Source: Conexibacter sp. S30A1 (lineage in GTDB: Bacteria; Actinomycetota; Thermoleophilia; Solirubrobacterales; Solirubrobacteraceae). Taken from it: a stretch of 64,000 nucleotides of DNA. Below are positions 27,723 to 37,307 of the stretch, piece by piece. The position numbers were made by a program, and so were the translations under genes. The DNA lies in NCBI RefSeq assembly GCF_023330665.1, contig NZ_CP097127.1, forward strand, positions 2,728,001 through 2,792,000. The letters are read 5' to 3'. The notes under the pieces were generated by a model. That model made no database searches, was not told the origin of the DNA, and saw only the letters and a list, made by a program, of their open reading frames with translations. Position 1 is the first letter of the stretch. Each line of letters starts with the position of its first letter.

Positions 27723-29024
27723 TCAGGCGGCGAGCCCGCCCGGCGCGACGGCGCTGCAGCCGCTCGTGTAGAGCAGCGCCGTGACATCGGCGGTGGTGAA
27801 GCCGCTGGCGCCGTGCGCCGAGAGCCCGGAGCCGGCAAGGGTGCTCGAGCCGATCCCCTGGCTGAGCGCGATCAGCCGGCGGATCGCCAGGGCGAGGCGA
27901 CCGGGGTGGCTGGCCAGTGGTCCGGTGAAGAGGGTGGCGGAAAGGCCGGTGAGCGCGACGTTGCGCCCGCCGGGCAGCTTGCGCGTGCTGGGGCTTGAGG
28001 CGATCACCTGGCCGGGGGCGCCGCGCCGCGCCGCGCTGGCGGCCGTGATCGCGACCCGCACAGCCCCGGGCGTGGGCGCGGTGCTGACCGCGAGCCCCTG
28101 GGCGCGGGCGGCGGCGACAAGCTTCACGATACGCGCGGAGATCGCGGCGGGCAGCGAGCCCGACAGCACGAAGCGCACCGCCTGGCAGGCTCGCCCCCAG
28201 GGACGCCCGATCACCGGCGGCCGCTCGCCCGGGCCGAGGAAGGCGAGATAGCCGGGGGCCTTGGGGATCGTCATCTCGGCCAGGCGGTGGGCGAGCGCGG
28301 CGAGCCCCGTGACCGCGACCGGCCGCTGTGGCGGTGCGGGCGCCACACGCTCACCCCAGGCGGAGATCAGGATCGTGCCGTGTGCGACGATGTGCCCGCC
28401 GCGGCGAAGCTGTGTGGAGACCCGCACCGGCAGTGGGTCCGAACCGCCGGTCACATACAGGGTCTGTGTGCTTGAGACGCCCTTGGGCGCGCCTGGCATG
28501 GCCCCGTCGATCGCGGTCAGGCGCCGACCCGCGACTCGCACGCCAGTGTGCAGGCGCAGGGCACCGACGGGCACGAGCTCGGCGATGGCCGACGGCGCGG
28601 TCACATCGACGGCCACGCTGCCGTAGCCCGAGTCGGCGTGGCTGAAGCTAACCCAGCGCGAGCCGATAGCCGCGGCGACCGCCGCGGGGAAGCCGAAGTA
28701 GTGCGCCAGCGCCGTGTAATTGCCGGACAGGTAGGCGCGGCCCGAGGCGACGATCACCACCGCGCGCACCCCGCTCGAGGTGGTGATCTCCTGTCTGCCG
28801 GCGCTCGCCCCGATGTCGGCCACGAAGCCGACGCGGGCGCCGCTCTCCACCTGTGAGATCAGCTCGTGGAAGGATTGCTGCGAGCGCGCGTCGGCCACCG
28901 TGCGGGCGAGCAGCGTCCTCGCGGCGCCGGGGCTCGCCGCGCGGGCGCCGCCGGCCACGAGCAACACGATGACAAAGGCGCCCGGCAGGGCGCGGCAAAG
29001 CGCGGACCAGGCCCTGATCAGCAC
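27723..29024 (-). CDS. Secreted protein of unknown function, downstream of sdaA
   Basis: About 433 residues. GTG 29024 overlaps the end of sdaA (GAGTGCTGA). A signal peptide ([20 protein letters not shown]) is followed by an ordered domain ([40 protein letters not shown]) whose layout recalls lipid-binding LppX/LprG-like folds, though no lipobox Cys is seen. The C-terminal 150 residues are a second Ala/Gly-rich domain. No family assigned with confidence. Confidence 0.6.
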   Translation of the reverse strand: MLIRAWSALCRALPGAFVIVLLVAGGARAASPGAARTLLARTVADARSQQSFHELISQVESGARVGFVADIGASAGRQEITTSSGVRAVVIVASGRAYLSGNYTALAHYFGFPAAVAAAIGSRWVSFSHADSGYGSVAVDVTAPSAIAELVPVGALRLHTGVRVAGRRLTAIDGAMPGAPKGVSSTQTLYVTGGSDPLPVRVSTQLRRGGHIVAHGTILISAWGERVAPAPPQRPVAVTGLAALAHRLAEMTIPKAPGYLAFLGPGERPPVIGRPWGRACQAVRFVLSGSLPAAISARIVKLVAAARAQGLAVSTAPTPGAVRVAITAASAARRGAPGQVIASSPSTRKLPGGRNVALTGLSATLFTGPLASHPGRLALAIRRLIALSQGIGSSTLAGSGLSAHGASGFTTADVTALLYTSGCSAVAPGGLAA

Positions 29025-30382
29025 TCGACCACGTTGACGGCCAGGCCGCCCAGCGAGGTCTCTTTGTAACGGTCGCTCATGTCTTTGCCGGTTGCATACA
29101 TCGTGCGGATCACGGCGTCCAGTGACACATAGTGGCTGCCGTCGCCGCGCAATGCAAGCTGGCAGGCGTTGATCGCCTTGACTGCGGCGATCGCGTTGCG
29201 CTCGATGCACGGCACCTGCACCAGCCCGCCGATCGGGTCGCAGGTCAGGCCCAGGTTGTGCTCCATCGCGATCTCGGCGGCGTTCTCCACCTGGCGGGGC
29301 GTGCCGCCCAGCACCTCGCAGAGGCCGGCGGCGGCCATCGAGCAGGCCGAGCCGATCTCGCCCTGGCAGCCGACATCGGCGCCGGAGATGGAGGCGTTCT
29401 CCTTGACGATCGAGCCGATCGCCGCCGCCGCCAGCAGGAAGCGGTGCACGCCCTCCTCGTCGGCACCGGGCACGAAGCGGGCGTAGTAGTGAAGGACCGC
29501 GGGCACCACGCCGGCGGCGCCGTTGGTCGGGGCGGTCACGACCCTGCCGCCCGCGGCGTTCTCCTCGTTGACGCTGAGCGCGAACAGGTTCACCCACTCG
29601 AGCTGGCGCAGCGGCTCGTCCCGGTCGCAGACGGCCAGCTGCGCGTGCAGCTTGGCGGCGCGGCGCGGGACGTGCAGCCCGCCGGGCAGCTCCCCCTCCT
29701 GGGTCAGCCCGCGGGCCACGCACTCCTGCATCGTCGTCCAGATCAGCGCAAGCCCCGCCTGAAGCTCCTCCTGGCTGCGCAGCGCCAGCTCGTTGGCGCG
29801 CGCCAGCTCGCCGATCGTGAGCTCGGCTATCTCGGCCGCGGCGACCAGCTCGGCGGCGCTGTGAAACGGGTGCGGCAGCGCCGGCGCCGGTGGCGGACCC
29901 GCCTTGAGCTCCGCCTCGCTCAGGATGAAGCCGCCGCCGATCGAGAAGAACGTCTCGCTGGCCAGTTGGGCGCCGCGCGCGTCGTGGGCGCTGAAGCTGA
30001 GGGCGTTTGAGTACTCCGGCCGGCGCTCGCCGCGGCGGCGGACGATGTCGGCGGCCGGGTCAAAGGCGATCTGGTGGCGGCCCAGCAGGGCTAGCTGGCA
30101 GGCGCGCTCGATCGTCTCAACGCGGGCCGGCACCGAGGCGACCGCGATCGTCTCGGGGCGCTCGCCCTCGAGCCCCATCAGCACCGCCGTGTGCGTGCCG
30201 TGGGCGTGGCCGGTCAGCGCCAGCGAGCCGTAGAGCTCGACCCGCACGCGTGCGACCGCGTCGAGCCCGTGGTCGTGCTCGAGCGCCTCGGTGAAACGCC
30301 GCGCCGCGCGCATCGGCCCGACCGTGTGCGAGCTGGAGGGGCCGATGCCGACCGAGAAGAGCTCAAAGACGCTTACGGTCAT
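29018..30382 (-). CDS. sdaA: L-serine ammonia-lyase (single-chain, Fe-S)
   Basis: 454 residues. Converts L-serine to pyruvate and ammonia with a 4Fe-4S cluster acting as Lewis acid. N-terminal beta domain: [21 protein letters not shown]-terminal alpha domain: [56 protein letters not shown], which carry the cluster cysteines. Single-chain form as in E. coli SdaA. In this setting it would finish a betaine-to-glycine-to-serine route. A strong hairpin separates it from the permease gene. Confidence 0.95.
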   Translation of the reverse strand: MTVSVFELFSVGIGPSSSHTVGPMRAARRFTEALEHDHGLDAVARVRVELYGSLALTGHAHGTHTAVLMGLEGERPETIAVASVPARVETIERACQLALLGRHQIAFDPAADIVRRRGERRPEYSNALSFSAHDARGAQLASETFFSIGGGFILSEAELKAGPPPAPALPHPFHSAAELVAAAEIAELTIGELARANELALRSQEELQAGLALIWTTMQECVARGLTQEGELPGGLHVPRRAAKLHAQLAVCDRDEPLRQLEWVNLFALSVNEENAAGGRVVTAPTNGAAGVVPAVLHYYARFVPGADEEGVHRFLLAAAAIGSIVKENASISGADVGCQGEIGSACSMAAAGLCEVLGGTPRQVENAAEIAMEHNLGLTCDPIGGLVQVPCIERNAIAAVKAINACQLALRGDGSHYVSLDAVIRTMYATGKDMSDRYKETSLGGLAVNVVEC

Positions 30383-30407
30383 GGGGTGTGCTGCTGAGCG
30401 CGGTGGT

Positions 30408-30439
30408 CCCGCCCGCCGTCCAGCGGGACGGCGGGCGGG
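30408..30439. terminator. 13-bp hairpin between the permease and sdaA genes
   Basis: CCCGCCCGCCGTC (30408-30420) and GACGGCGGGCGGG (30427-30439) form a perfect stem with a 6-nt loop, 28 bp after the permease stop and 25 bp before the sdaA start on the minus strand. It could be a partial terminator or an mRNA-stabilising stem in the operon. Confidence 0.6.
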
Positions 30440-30467
30440 GTGAAGCGGCCCTCAGGATCCCCCGGCG

Positions 30468-32090
30468 CTACTCGGCCGGGATCTCCCCGTAGACGAGGCT
30501 GAGGTCTATCCCCTGGCGTTTGCGCACGATCTGCGATACGACGTAGATGCCGATCGCGAGCACGTACATGCCGCCCATCAGGTAGTAGGAGTCGGTGTTG
30601 TTGACTCCGTAGGCGGCGTCCGAGAACCACTTGACGAGCGCCCAGATCAGGATGACCGCGAACATGATCGCGGCGGCCGTGATCAGCGGCAGGCCCAGCA
30701 CCTTGTACTTGGCGATCGGCGAGGCGTTGTAGATCTCCGGCTTGCGCCACGGCAGGATCGCCGCCGAGACGGTGGTGCCGAGGAACGTGATCGCGATCAC
30801 CAGCGTCGCGTCCAGGGTGTAGGACTCAAACGTCTTGCTCCACGCGTAGAGCGCCGCCAGTGGGATCGACGGCACCAGCATCAGCGCCAGCGCCCAGAAC
30901 GGCACGCCGTTGCGCGAGACGCTTGCGACCTTCTCGGGCAGGATGCGGTCAAACGAGGCCGCGAACACCACCCGGGTTGAGGACAGGAACACCGATCCGA
31001 CCCAGCCGAAGAACCACAGCGACATCACCGCGATCAGCACGAACTGCAGCACGGGGCTCGAGAAGATCATCGCCGCCAGCGTCGCCGGGTAGGGGAAGAC
31101 GCCGATCGGCAGCGTGCCGGCGTAGTAGGCGTTGTTGCCGCCCATGTAGAAGTTCCAGCCGAACGTCTTTGAGAACAGCAGGAAGAAGATCCCGGCGACG
31201 ATCGTGGTGGCGATCAGGGCGCCGCCCATCGCGTAGATGTTCTTGCGGAAGTCGGAGGCGCCACGGACCTCGCCGTACAGGGTTGCGCCCCAGTTGGACC
31301 AGAGGTTGAAGAACAGAAGCATCGGGATCAGCACCAGCACGCCGCTGAAGTTGAACGAGCCGACGGAGGCCGGGGTGTAGCCCTTGGTGCCGGCCTTCAG
31401 GGTGGCCGCATAGGCGTTGCCGGTCGTTCCGTAGAGCTTGTGAGCCTGACTGTTGAAGTCGCTGATGAAGGCCGCGTGCGAGGTCACAAGCAGCATGATC
31501 GCCATCACCGCCAACCCGATCAGGCCGCCGTAGAAGCAGATCTTCTGGATCCGCCCATAGGTGCGGATGCCCAGCGCGATGAACAACGAGGCCAGCCCGG
31601 CGGTGATCACCGAGGCGACGAACACGCCCAGGTGTCCGGACCAGAAGGTCACCCCACCGTGCCAGCCGACGATCGCCGACAGCGGCCCCAGCACCTCGAT
31701 GTTGAGGATGTTGGCGTAGATCGGGACCCAGTACCAGAGGATGAACCACCAGCCGGCGACCGCCAGCACGAAGCCGATCCCGCCGCCGAGCACGCGGCTC
31801 ATCCAGACGTAGTCGCCACCTGCGCGTGGCATCACCGAGATCAGGCCGGCGTAGGTGATCGCCTGGAAGATCAGAAACGCGCCGGAGACGATCACCGACC
31901 ACAGGAGTCCCCCGTTGGGGATGAACGGCGCCGAGGCGAAGATGAACCAGCCCAGCGTGACCAGATTGATCGCGAAGGTCGCGTAGATGAACGCGTCGCG
32001 CACCGACCAGCCGCGCACCAGGCCCGTGGCCTTGCGCACGAATACGGCGCGCTCCTCGTACTCGCTGCCACCCGTAGCGGTAGCCGCCAT
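30468..32090 (-). CDS. APC-superfamily amino acid permease
   Basis: 540 residues with about 12 membrane helices (FAINLVTLGWFIFASAPFIP, YAGLISVMPRAGGDYVWMS, LGGGIGFVLAVAGWWFILWY and others). PRAGGDYVW is the APC-family helix 2 motif. Secondary uptake of an amino acid or amine; the substrate is unknown, but the position next to serine dehydratase suggests an amino acid or choline-related compound. In a minus-strand operon with the phosphoesterase (13 bp gap) and nucleotidyltransferase upstream. Confidence 0.85.
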   Translation of the reverse strand: MAATATGGSEYEERAVFVRKATGLVRGWSVRDAFIYATFAINLVTLGWFIFASAPFIPNGGLLWSVIVSGAFLIFQAITYAGLISVMPRAGGDYVWMSRVLGGGIGFVLAVAGWWFILWYWVPIYANILNIEVLGPLSAIVGWHGGVTFWSGHLGVFVASVITAGLASLFIALGIRTYGRIQKICFYGGLIGLAVMAIMLLVTSHAAFISDFNSQAHKLYGTTGNAYAATLKAGTKGYTPASVGSFNFSGVLVLIPMLLFFNLWSNWGATLYGEVRGASDFRKNIYAMGGALIATTIVAGIFFLLFSKTFGWNFYMGGNNAYYAGTLPIGVFPYPATLAAMIFSSPVLQFVLIAVMSLWFFGWVGSVFLSSTRVVFAASFDRILPEKVASVSRNGVPFWALALMLVPSIPLAALYAWSKTFESYTLDATLVIAITFLGTTVSAAILPWRKPEIYNASPIAKYKVLGLPLITAAAIMFAVILIWALVKWFSDAAYGVNNTDSYYLMGGMYVLAIGIYVVSQIVRKRQGIDLSLVYGEIPAE

Positions 32091-32103
32091 TAGAACTCCC
32101 TCC

Positions 32104-33045
32104 TCATCCGCTTGTTAGGACGAACTTCTTGACCTGCTTGCCGTTCTCGATATCGATCACGGCGCCCAGCAGCTGCCCCTGTTCGTAGGAGCTGCCGGGG
32201 TTCACGCACAACGTCTTGCCGAGCCTTCTGGTGCCGCGTGACTCGTGGATGTGGCCGTGCAGTGAGAGCGCCGGCCCGAAGCGTTCGATCGCCTCACGCA
32301 CCGCCGTCGAGCCGACCGGCTTGACGGCGTGGCCCGCGTCCTTGAGGTCCATCTCCGCGGTCAGCTCCGGCGCGTCGTCAAGGCCCGTGCCGTAGGGCGG
32401 GCAGTGCAGGCTGAAGATCGTGCGCTCGGGCGGGTTTGTGACCTGCGAGACCATCGCCTCGATCCGCTTGGCGAGCTCCGGCTCGTCCTCTTCGCGGTAG
32501 GTGTCCCAGGGGGTGCGGTTGGCCCAGCCGCTCGAGACCATCTGGTAGCCGCCGAACTCGACCACGCGGCCCTCGCCGAGCTCGACCGCCTTGGCCTCGA
32601 GCACGACGTCGTCGACCTCGAGCTGGTCGTCGTTGCCGGGGCAGACGAAGCAGCGGATGCCGGTGCCTGCCAGGCGCTCGTCGGCCAGCTCCATCCACTC
32701 GCGCACCGTGTTCAGCATGTGCTCGTCAAAGAGCGCGTGCCAGCGGCCCTCGTCGGCGCTGAGCTCGGCCAGGGCGTCGGGGTCGGTCCGAAACGGGTAG
32801 TAGCCACGGCGCTTGACAGCCTGCTCAAAGGCAGCGACCTGCTCTTCGCCCGAGAGCACCTCACGGTTCTCCAGCAGCGTGGAGTGCCAGTTGCCGCCGC
32901 CGTCAGAGATGATCGGCACGAGCGCCTTGCCGGTCATGTCGCCGCCGAGGATGATCACGTCGGCCTTGTAGTGCTTGCCGGAGTTCAGGAACTTGCGCCA
33001 GCAGGTCTCCGACCCGTGCACGTCGGTTGCAAAGAAGATCCTCAC
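32104..33045 (-). CDS. Calcineurin-like metallophosphoesterase
   Basis: About 313 residues. Metal-binding motifs: IFFATDVHGSE (DxH), VIILGGDMTG (GD), CFVCPGNDDQ (GND, with Asp where GNHE is usual), SLHCPP (H) and LHGHIHESR (GHxH). Hydrolyses phosphomono- or diesters; the substrate is unknown. GTG 33045 is chosen because AAGGAG lies 9 nt upstream and the family start (RIFFATDVHG) follows at once. Sits between the nucleotidyltransferase and permease genes, a pairing that could be a nucleotidyl-modification/removal module (inference). Confidence 0.85.
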   Translation of the reverse strand: MRIFFATDVHGSETCWRKFLNSGKHYKADVIILGGDMTGKALVPIISDGGGNWHSTLLENREVLSGEEQVAAFEQAVKRRGYYPFRTDPDALAELSADEGRWHALFDEHMLNTVREWMELADERLAGTGIRCFVCPGNDDQLEVDDVVLEAKAVELGEGRVVEFGGYQMVSSGWANRTPWDTYREEDEPELAKRIEAMVSQVTNPPERTIFSLHCPPYGTGLDDAPELTAEMDLKDAGHAVKPVGSTAVREAIERFGPALSLHGHIHESRGTRRLGKTLCVNPGSSYEQGQLLGAVIDIENGKQVKKFVLTSG

Positions 33046-33061
33046 GGGGTCAGCTCCTTGT

Positions 33062-33811
33062 TCACCGCTGGACCTCCTCGGGCAGGTCATACCAGCGTTT
33101 GCGTTCTCCGATCTTGGCCCGGAGCTTCCAGCCGCGGCCCTTGGGGGCGGCCTCGATGTGGTCGAGCAGCGCCCTCAGCCGGTCGCGCACGCGACCGCGG
33201 TCCTGCTCATGCAGCTCGTAGACGTCGACCTCGGTGACGCAGCGCTCAAGGTTGGCGGTGATCGTGCGCCACAGCCCCCAGTCCTCGGCGCAGAGCGCGG
33301 CGACACGGGCGCCGTTGACAGCGTCCTGGTCGTGGTCTGCGACATCGTGGCCGTGCAGGATGAGCACCGTGTCTCGGATGTCCTTCTCGTTGAGCTCGAT
33401 GATCTGCAGCTTGGTCAGCAGAAGCTCGGCCAGCGGCACCGTGTCAGCGCCAGCCTCGAGGCGGTCTGAGAGCGGGATCTCGTGGCACATGCGAAACGAG
33501 CCGACGAAGACATCGACCTGACGACCGTGCTCGGTGTCGTGGAAGAGCAGCCGCTCCTTGCCGTTCATCGCGTTGAAGACCACCTGCGGCTCGTAGCCCG
33601 CGTCGGTCAGCAGCTGTCCGGCGACGCGCCCGCCACCGCGCGGCACCGCGAAGTCCAGGTCCTTGTACTCGCGGTCAAGCGACGGGGGAACCTCCGGGGC
33701 GTGCAGGCGTACGGCGACGCCGCCGAGCAACGCAAAGGTCGCGCCGCGCTCCCGCGCGAGCGCGAGCAGCCTTTCGCCCTCGTCGACCAGATCGGGGAGA
33801 ATCGCGCTCAC
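33062..33811 (-). CDS. Nucleotidyltransferase-fold protein
   Basis: 249 residues. FALLGGVAVRLHAPE and REYKDLDFAVPRG match the GG/GS...DxD signature of minimal nucleotidyltransferases (AbiEii-like). The second half ELLLTKLQIIELNEKDIRD fits the helical part of this family. First gene of a five-gene operon (phosphoesterase, permease, sdaA, secreted protein). Function unknown; it could be a regulator by nucleotidylation or a toxin-like relic. Confidence 0.7.
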   Translation of the reverse strand: MSAILPDLVDEGERLLALARERGATFALLGGVAVRLHAPEVPPSLDREYKDLDFAVPRGGGRVAGQLLTDAGYEPQVVFNAMNGKERLLFHDTEHGRQVDVFVGSFRMCHEIPLSDRLEAGADTVPLAELLLTKLQIIELNEKDIRDTVLILHGHDVADHDQDAVNGARVAALCAEDWGLWRTITANLERCVTEVDVYELHEQDRGRVRDRLRALLDHIEAAPKGRGWKLRAKIGERKRWYDLPEEVQR

Positions 33812-33875
33812 CTGAAACCCTCCCGGTCAGTATTCGAAGCTCTAGATATCGCCACGCCACATCACTGTTATTAGA

Positions 33876-33886
33876 CTCATATATCA
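33876..33886. promoter_or_regulatory. CTNATATATCA site between divergent operons
   Basis: CTCATATATCA lies about 64 bp upstream of the nucleotidyltransferase start and about 60 bp upstream of the aldehyde dehydrogenase start. It shares the core NATATATCA with sites at 24877 and 45448. Confidence 0.5.
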
Positions 33887-33945
33887 CCGTTTCGGTTCGT
33901 AAGTCAACTGGGGGGTCCCGATGATTGAAGCTGGGGTTGTGGCAG

Positions 33946-35379
33946 ATGGCAACTGAGCTGCTGATCGGTGGGCGCTGGCAGCCTGCGCTGGCCGGCGAGA
34001 CCTTGCCGGCGACGAGCCCCGCCACCGGCGAGGAGATCGCGCAGGTGGCGCAGGGCGACCGCGAGGACGCTCAGGCGGCCGTGGCCGCCGCGCTGGCGGC
34101 GTTTCGCGGCTGGTCGGGCGAGACGGCCTTTGCCCGCGCTCGCGCGCTTCACCGCATCGGGGAGGTGTGCGCCGCGCGCCGCGACGAGCTCGCGCGGGCG
34201 GCGACGCTCGACCAGGGCAAGCCGCTGGCGGAGGCCTACGACGAGGTTGACGAGCTGGTGGCGATGTGGCACGCCGCCGCCGAGGACGGCGTGCGGCTCG
34301 AGGGCTCGATCCCGTCGAGCATGGGGCCTGGCAAGCGGGTGCTGGTGATGCGCCGTGCAGTCGGCCCCGTGGCGGTCGTGACCCCCTGGAACTGGCCCTA
34401 CACGATGCCGGCTGAGATCATCGCGCCGGCGCTTGCGGCCGGCAACACGGTCGTCTGGACGCCCGCGCCGAGCACCGCGTACTGCTCGGCGCTGCTGGCC
34501 GCGGCGATCGCCGACGCCGATCTGCCGGCGGGCGTGTTCAACTTCGTGACCGGCCCCGGGCCGGTGGTCGGCGACGAGCTCGTCGGCCACCCCGACGTGG
34601 CCGCGGTGGGGTTCATCGGCTCGACCGCCACCGGTCTTGCGATCGCCCGCCGCGCGGCGGGTAAGCGGCTGCTGCTCGAGATGGGTGGCAACGGGCCGCT
34701 GGTGGTGATGGAGGACGCCGACATCGACGCGGCCGCGCGCGCGGCCGTGGTTGGGTGCTTCCTCTGCGCCGGGCAGAGCTGCACCGCCGGTGAGCGGATC
34801 CTGGTGCACGAGGCTGTGCGCGAGCGCTTCGTCGCGGCGCTGGCGGAGCTGGCGGGCGCGCAGGCGACGCTCGGTGACCCGTTCGCTGACGGCACCCAGC
34901 TCGGGCCGCTCAACAACGACGCGGTGGCGGCCAAGATGGACGCCCATGTGGCCGACGCGGTTGCGCGCGGCGCGCGGGTGGTGGCCGGCGGTCGGCGGGC
35001 CCAGGGGTTCCCGACCGACCTCTACTGGCCGGCGACGGTGATCGACGGGGTACCCGCCGACGCGCTTGCGGCGACCGAGGAGACCTTCGGGCCGATCGCG
35101 CCGGTGATCGGCATCGGCTCGCTGGAGGAGGCGATCGCGCTGACAAACGCCTCGCCCTACGGGCTTTTGGCGGCGATCTTCACCGCCGATTTGGCCGCCG
35201 CGTTGCGCTTTGCCGACCAGGCGCGGACTGGGCTTGTGAACATCAACGAGACGACCAACTACTGGGAGAACCACCTGCCCTTCGGCGGGCGTGCGGGCAC
35301 GCTCAGCGGTGTGGGCCGGGTCGGTGGCCGCCACGCCTTTGACTCGCTCACCGACCTGCAGACGGTTGTGATCGGCTGA
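33946..35379 (+). CDS. NAD(P)-dependent aldehyde dehydrogenase
   Basis: About 477 residues. Oxidises an aldehyde to the acid. VVTPWNWPYTMPAEIIAPAL is the Rossmann entry, LLLEMGGNGPLVV carries the catalytic Glu, and CAGQSCTAGERILVHEA the catalytic Cys. ETFGPIAPVIGI and FGGRAGTLSGVGRVGG close the domain. Betaine aldehyde or succinate semialdehyde would be typical substrates; the nearby choline dehydrogenase favours betaine aldehyde (inference). ATG 33946 gives the usual N-terminus MATELLIGGRW. Divergent from the sdaA operon. Confidence 0.92.
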   Translation: MATELLIGGRWQPALAGETLPATSPATGEEIAQVAQGDREDAQAAVAAALAAFRGWSGETAFARARALHRIGEVCAARRDELARAATLDQGKPLAEAYDEVDELVAMWHAAAEDGVRLEGSIPSSMGPGKRVLVMRRAVGPVAVVTPWNWPYTMPAEIIAPALAAGNTVVWTPAPSTAYCSALLAAAIADADLPAGVFNFVTGPGPVVGDELVGHPDVAAVGFIGSTATGLAIARRAAGKRLLLEMGGNGPLVVMEDADIDAAARAAVVGCFLCAGQSCTAGERILVHEAVRERFVAALAELAGAQATLGDPFADGTQLGPLNNDAVAAKMDAHVADAVARGARVVAGGRRAQGFPTDLYWPATVIDGVPADALAATEETFGPIAPVIGIGSLEEAIALTNASPYGLLAAIFTADLAAALRFADQARTGLVNINETTNYWENHLPFGGRAGTLSGVGRVGGRHAFDSLTDLQTVVIG

Positions 35380-35423
35380 GGCGCGGGGCCGGCGGCAGGG
35401 TCCCGGCGCGGAGACCTGGGCGC

Positions 35424-35846
35424 CTACGAGAGCTCGGGCGGTAGCGCCCTCGGTCCGTCGGGATATAGCTCAGCCAGCAGCTCCGGGGTCATCTCGAGCG
35501 TGTTCGCGGCTTCGGCCGGCGCGCCGACGATCAGCCACAGCGCGTCCGCCTCGGTGTCGTTGAAGACCTGGCGCACCTCGCCCGGTTCGACCAGCAGGCT
35601 TGACAGCGGTGTCAGCGTCAGCAGGTCCGACCCGACACGCACTCGGCCGGTACCTTCGAGCAGCACGTAGAGTTCGTGCTGCGCGCGGTGGCGATGGCGC
35701 GTGGACGCCTGACCGGGGGCAAGCCGCCAGAGCCTCGCGCCAAGCGTCGTGGCGCCGAGCTGCTTTGCCAGGTCGGTGTTCTGGACGCCCATCTGGTTTG
35801 ACGGCCGCCAGTGGGCGTCGGCGGCGGTGAGGATCGTGTAGCCCAT
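35424..35846 (-). CDS. Cupin-domain protein
   Basis: 140 residues. ARLWRLAPGQASTRHRHRAQHELYV is cupin motif 1 (H..H...E) and SSLLVEPGEVRQVFNDTEAD motif 2, with His replaced by Gln in the usual PxGxxH. Single metal-binding beta barrel; small-molecule binding or catalysis unknown. ATG at 35846. Convergent with the aldehyde dehydrogenase gene. Confidence 0.82.
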   Translation of the reverse strand: MGYTILTAADAHWRPSNQMGVQNTDLAKQLGATTLGARLWRLAPGQASTRHRHRAQHELYVLLEGTGRVRVGSDLLTLTPLSSLLVEPGEVRQVFNDTEADALWLIVGAPAEAANTLEMTPELLAELYPDGPRALPPELS

Positions 35847-35860
35847 GGCGCGATTGTCGC

Positions 35861-35946
35861 TCAGCGACCGGGGAACTGCTCGGAAGTCTGCGCCAGCCCG
35901 CGCGCTATCGCCTCTTGGCCGGTGGCCGAGTCGGCGAGCATCGCCT
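35861..35946 (-). pseudogene. Duplicated tail of the amidase gene
   Basis: The minus strand reads MLADSATGQEAIARGLAQ then TSEQFPGR and a stop. This closely matches the C-terminus of the amidase at 36426 (TLADSAAGQEAIARGLAHAA...). About 85% of bases agree over about 88 bp (by eye). No upstream part of the amidase is present, so it is a partial duplication or the rest of a deleted paralogue. Confidence 0.75.
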
Positions 35947-36031
35947 GGCTGGCGCTCCAGCCCCCGCTCAGCGGATATGCCCAATCGCACCCGTCGTCCA
36001 CGGACGCCCGGGTGGCCAATCAGGGCATTGA

Positions 36032-36319
36032 TTACCGCGGCACCACGGTGATGACGCAGCGGGTATCGGGCGCGCGGCCGAGTCGGGCATCGGCTGTCAT
36101 GAGCGCGCAATCCAGGCGCTCGGCGAGAGCGACGCGGTCAAGCGCCTCCCAGGCAATATAGGGGGCCAGCCGCCCGGCCGCGACGTGACGGCGGTGCGCG
36201 TTGGCGACCTCGGAGTCGATGAGGTGCGGGACGTGAAGTTGCTCATCGCCAAAGGCTCGCCGCGCCGACCCGTTGTTGAGCAGCGCCGATTAGGCCGCTT
36301 CGATGTCGGCCACGATTAC
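36032..36319 (-). pseudogene. Broken VapC (PIN-domain) toxin
   Basis: The minus strand carries VIVADIEAA, an in-frame TAA, then SALLNNGSARRAFGDEQLHV, PHLIDSEVANAHRRHVAAGR and, after a clear internal deletion, ALAERLDCALMTADARLG and VITVVPR. This is the usual order of VapC proteins with the premature stop at codon 10 or so and about 40 central residues missing, including part of the acidic site. No antitoxin gene is visible beside it. Confidence 0.78.
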
Positions 36320-36425
36320 GGTCGGGTCGACACCGAGATCGGGAAGGACGCCGAGCAACACCACGCACTGTGCGTGATCGTGGGCACCCGGGGCCCCTCC
36401 GAGGAGCACCAACCTAACGGGGCGC

Positions 36426-37307
36426 TCAGCGGTCGAGGAACTGCTCGGCGGCGTGCGCCAAGCCGCGCGCGATCGCCTCCTGGCCGGCGGCCGAGTCGGC
36501 CAGCGTCGCCTCCGGCGCGTTGGTCAGAAACAGCGGCTCGATCAGTGCCGCCGGCACCCGCGTTGGCGTGCGCAGATAGCCGCGCTTGGGCGGGCCGAGC
36601 AGCGTCAGGTGGCCGTAGGCCTGGGCTCCCGCCGAGGCCAGGTCGCCGTAGCCGACGTCGTTGTGCACGCCCAGGTTGGGGACCGAGTGGCCGCTGGCGG
36701 CCAGGCTCGCGAGCACGTCGCGCTGCACGAGCGTCGCCAGGCGCAGGTTGGCGGCGTGGTAGGGACGCTGAGCGTCATAGAGCGTGACGCTGCCGGCGGC
36801 CTGTGGCGAGGCGGCCGCGTCCTCGTCGATCCCGAGCACGATGTTGGCGTGCGAGAGGTCGGCGCAGAGGTTGCGCGCGACGAGCTCGCGCCGCTCGCCG
36901 AGCACGGTGTAGAGGCCGCCGGAGAAGTCCCCCGGCTGCGGCCGCGCGACCGGGTTGGGCCCTGTCCGCGAGAGCACGACGCTGAAGCCGCGGCGGCGCA
37001 AGAGCACCGCCGCGTCCCTGGCGACCAGCACGTTGAGCGGTGCCTCGCTGACCGCCTTGCCGGCAAGCGTGGTGCCGGTGCCGCCGGGGTCGATGCCGCC
37101 GTGGCCGGCGTCGATGAAGACCCGCAGATGCCGGTTACCGGCCGTCGGGGTGAAGAGGATGCACGAGCCCGGCTCAAAGCGTGATGGCGCGACCGGGTGG
37201 GAGGCCGCCTGTGCGGGTGTGCAGGCGAGGAGCGCCACGGCGCTGGCGGCGGCGGTTGCGAGGGCGATCCGGGCCTTCGCCGCGCGAGCCATCAGCGAGC
37301 GGCTCAC
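36426..37307 (-). CDS. N-acetylmuramoyl-L-alanine amidase (Amidase_3), altered zinc site
   Basis: 293 residues with an N-terminal signal/anchor (IALATAAASAVALLACTPAQ). The fold is clear: VFIDAGHGGIDPGG (first Zn His), SEAPLNVLVARDAAVLLRR (Zn Glu), RRELVARNLCADLSHANIV, and C-terminal PAALIEPLFLTNAPEA (catalytic Glu). Where the family has SIHAN, this protein has GIDEDA: the second Zn His is replaced by Asp. It may still bind metal, or be an inactive binding protein. Its ATG overlaps the stop of the GntR gene upstream. Confidence 0.85.
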   Translation of the reverse strand: MSRSLMARAAKARIALATAAASAVALLACTPAQAASHPVAPSRFEPGSCILFTPTAGNRHLRVFIDAGHGGIDPGGTGTTLAGKAVSEAPLNVLVARDAAVLLRRRGFSVVLSRTGPNPVARPQPGDFSGGLYTVLGERRELVARNLCADLSHANIVLGIDEDAAASPQAAGSVTLYDAQRPYHAANLRLATLVQRDVLASLAASGHSVPNLGVHNDVGYGDLASAGAQAYGHLTLLGPPKRGYLRTPTRVPAALIEPLFLTNAPEATLADSAAGQEAIARGLAHAAEQFLDR

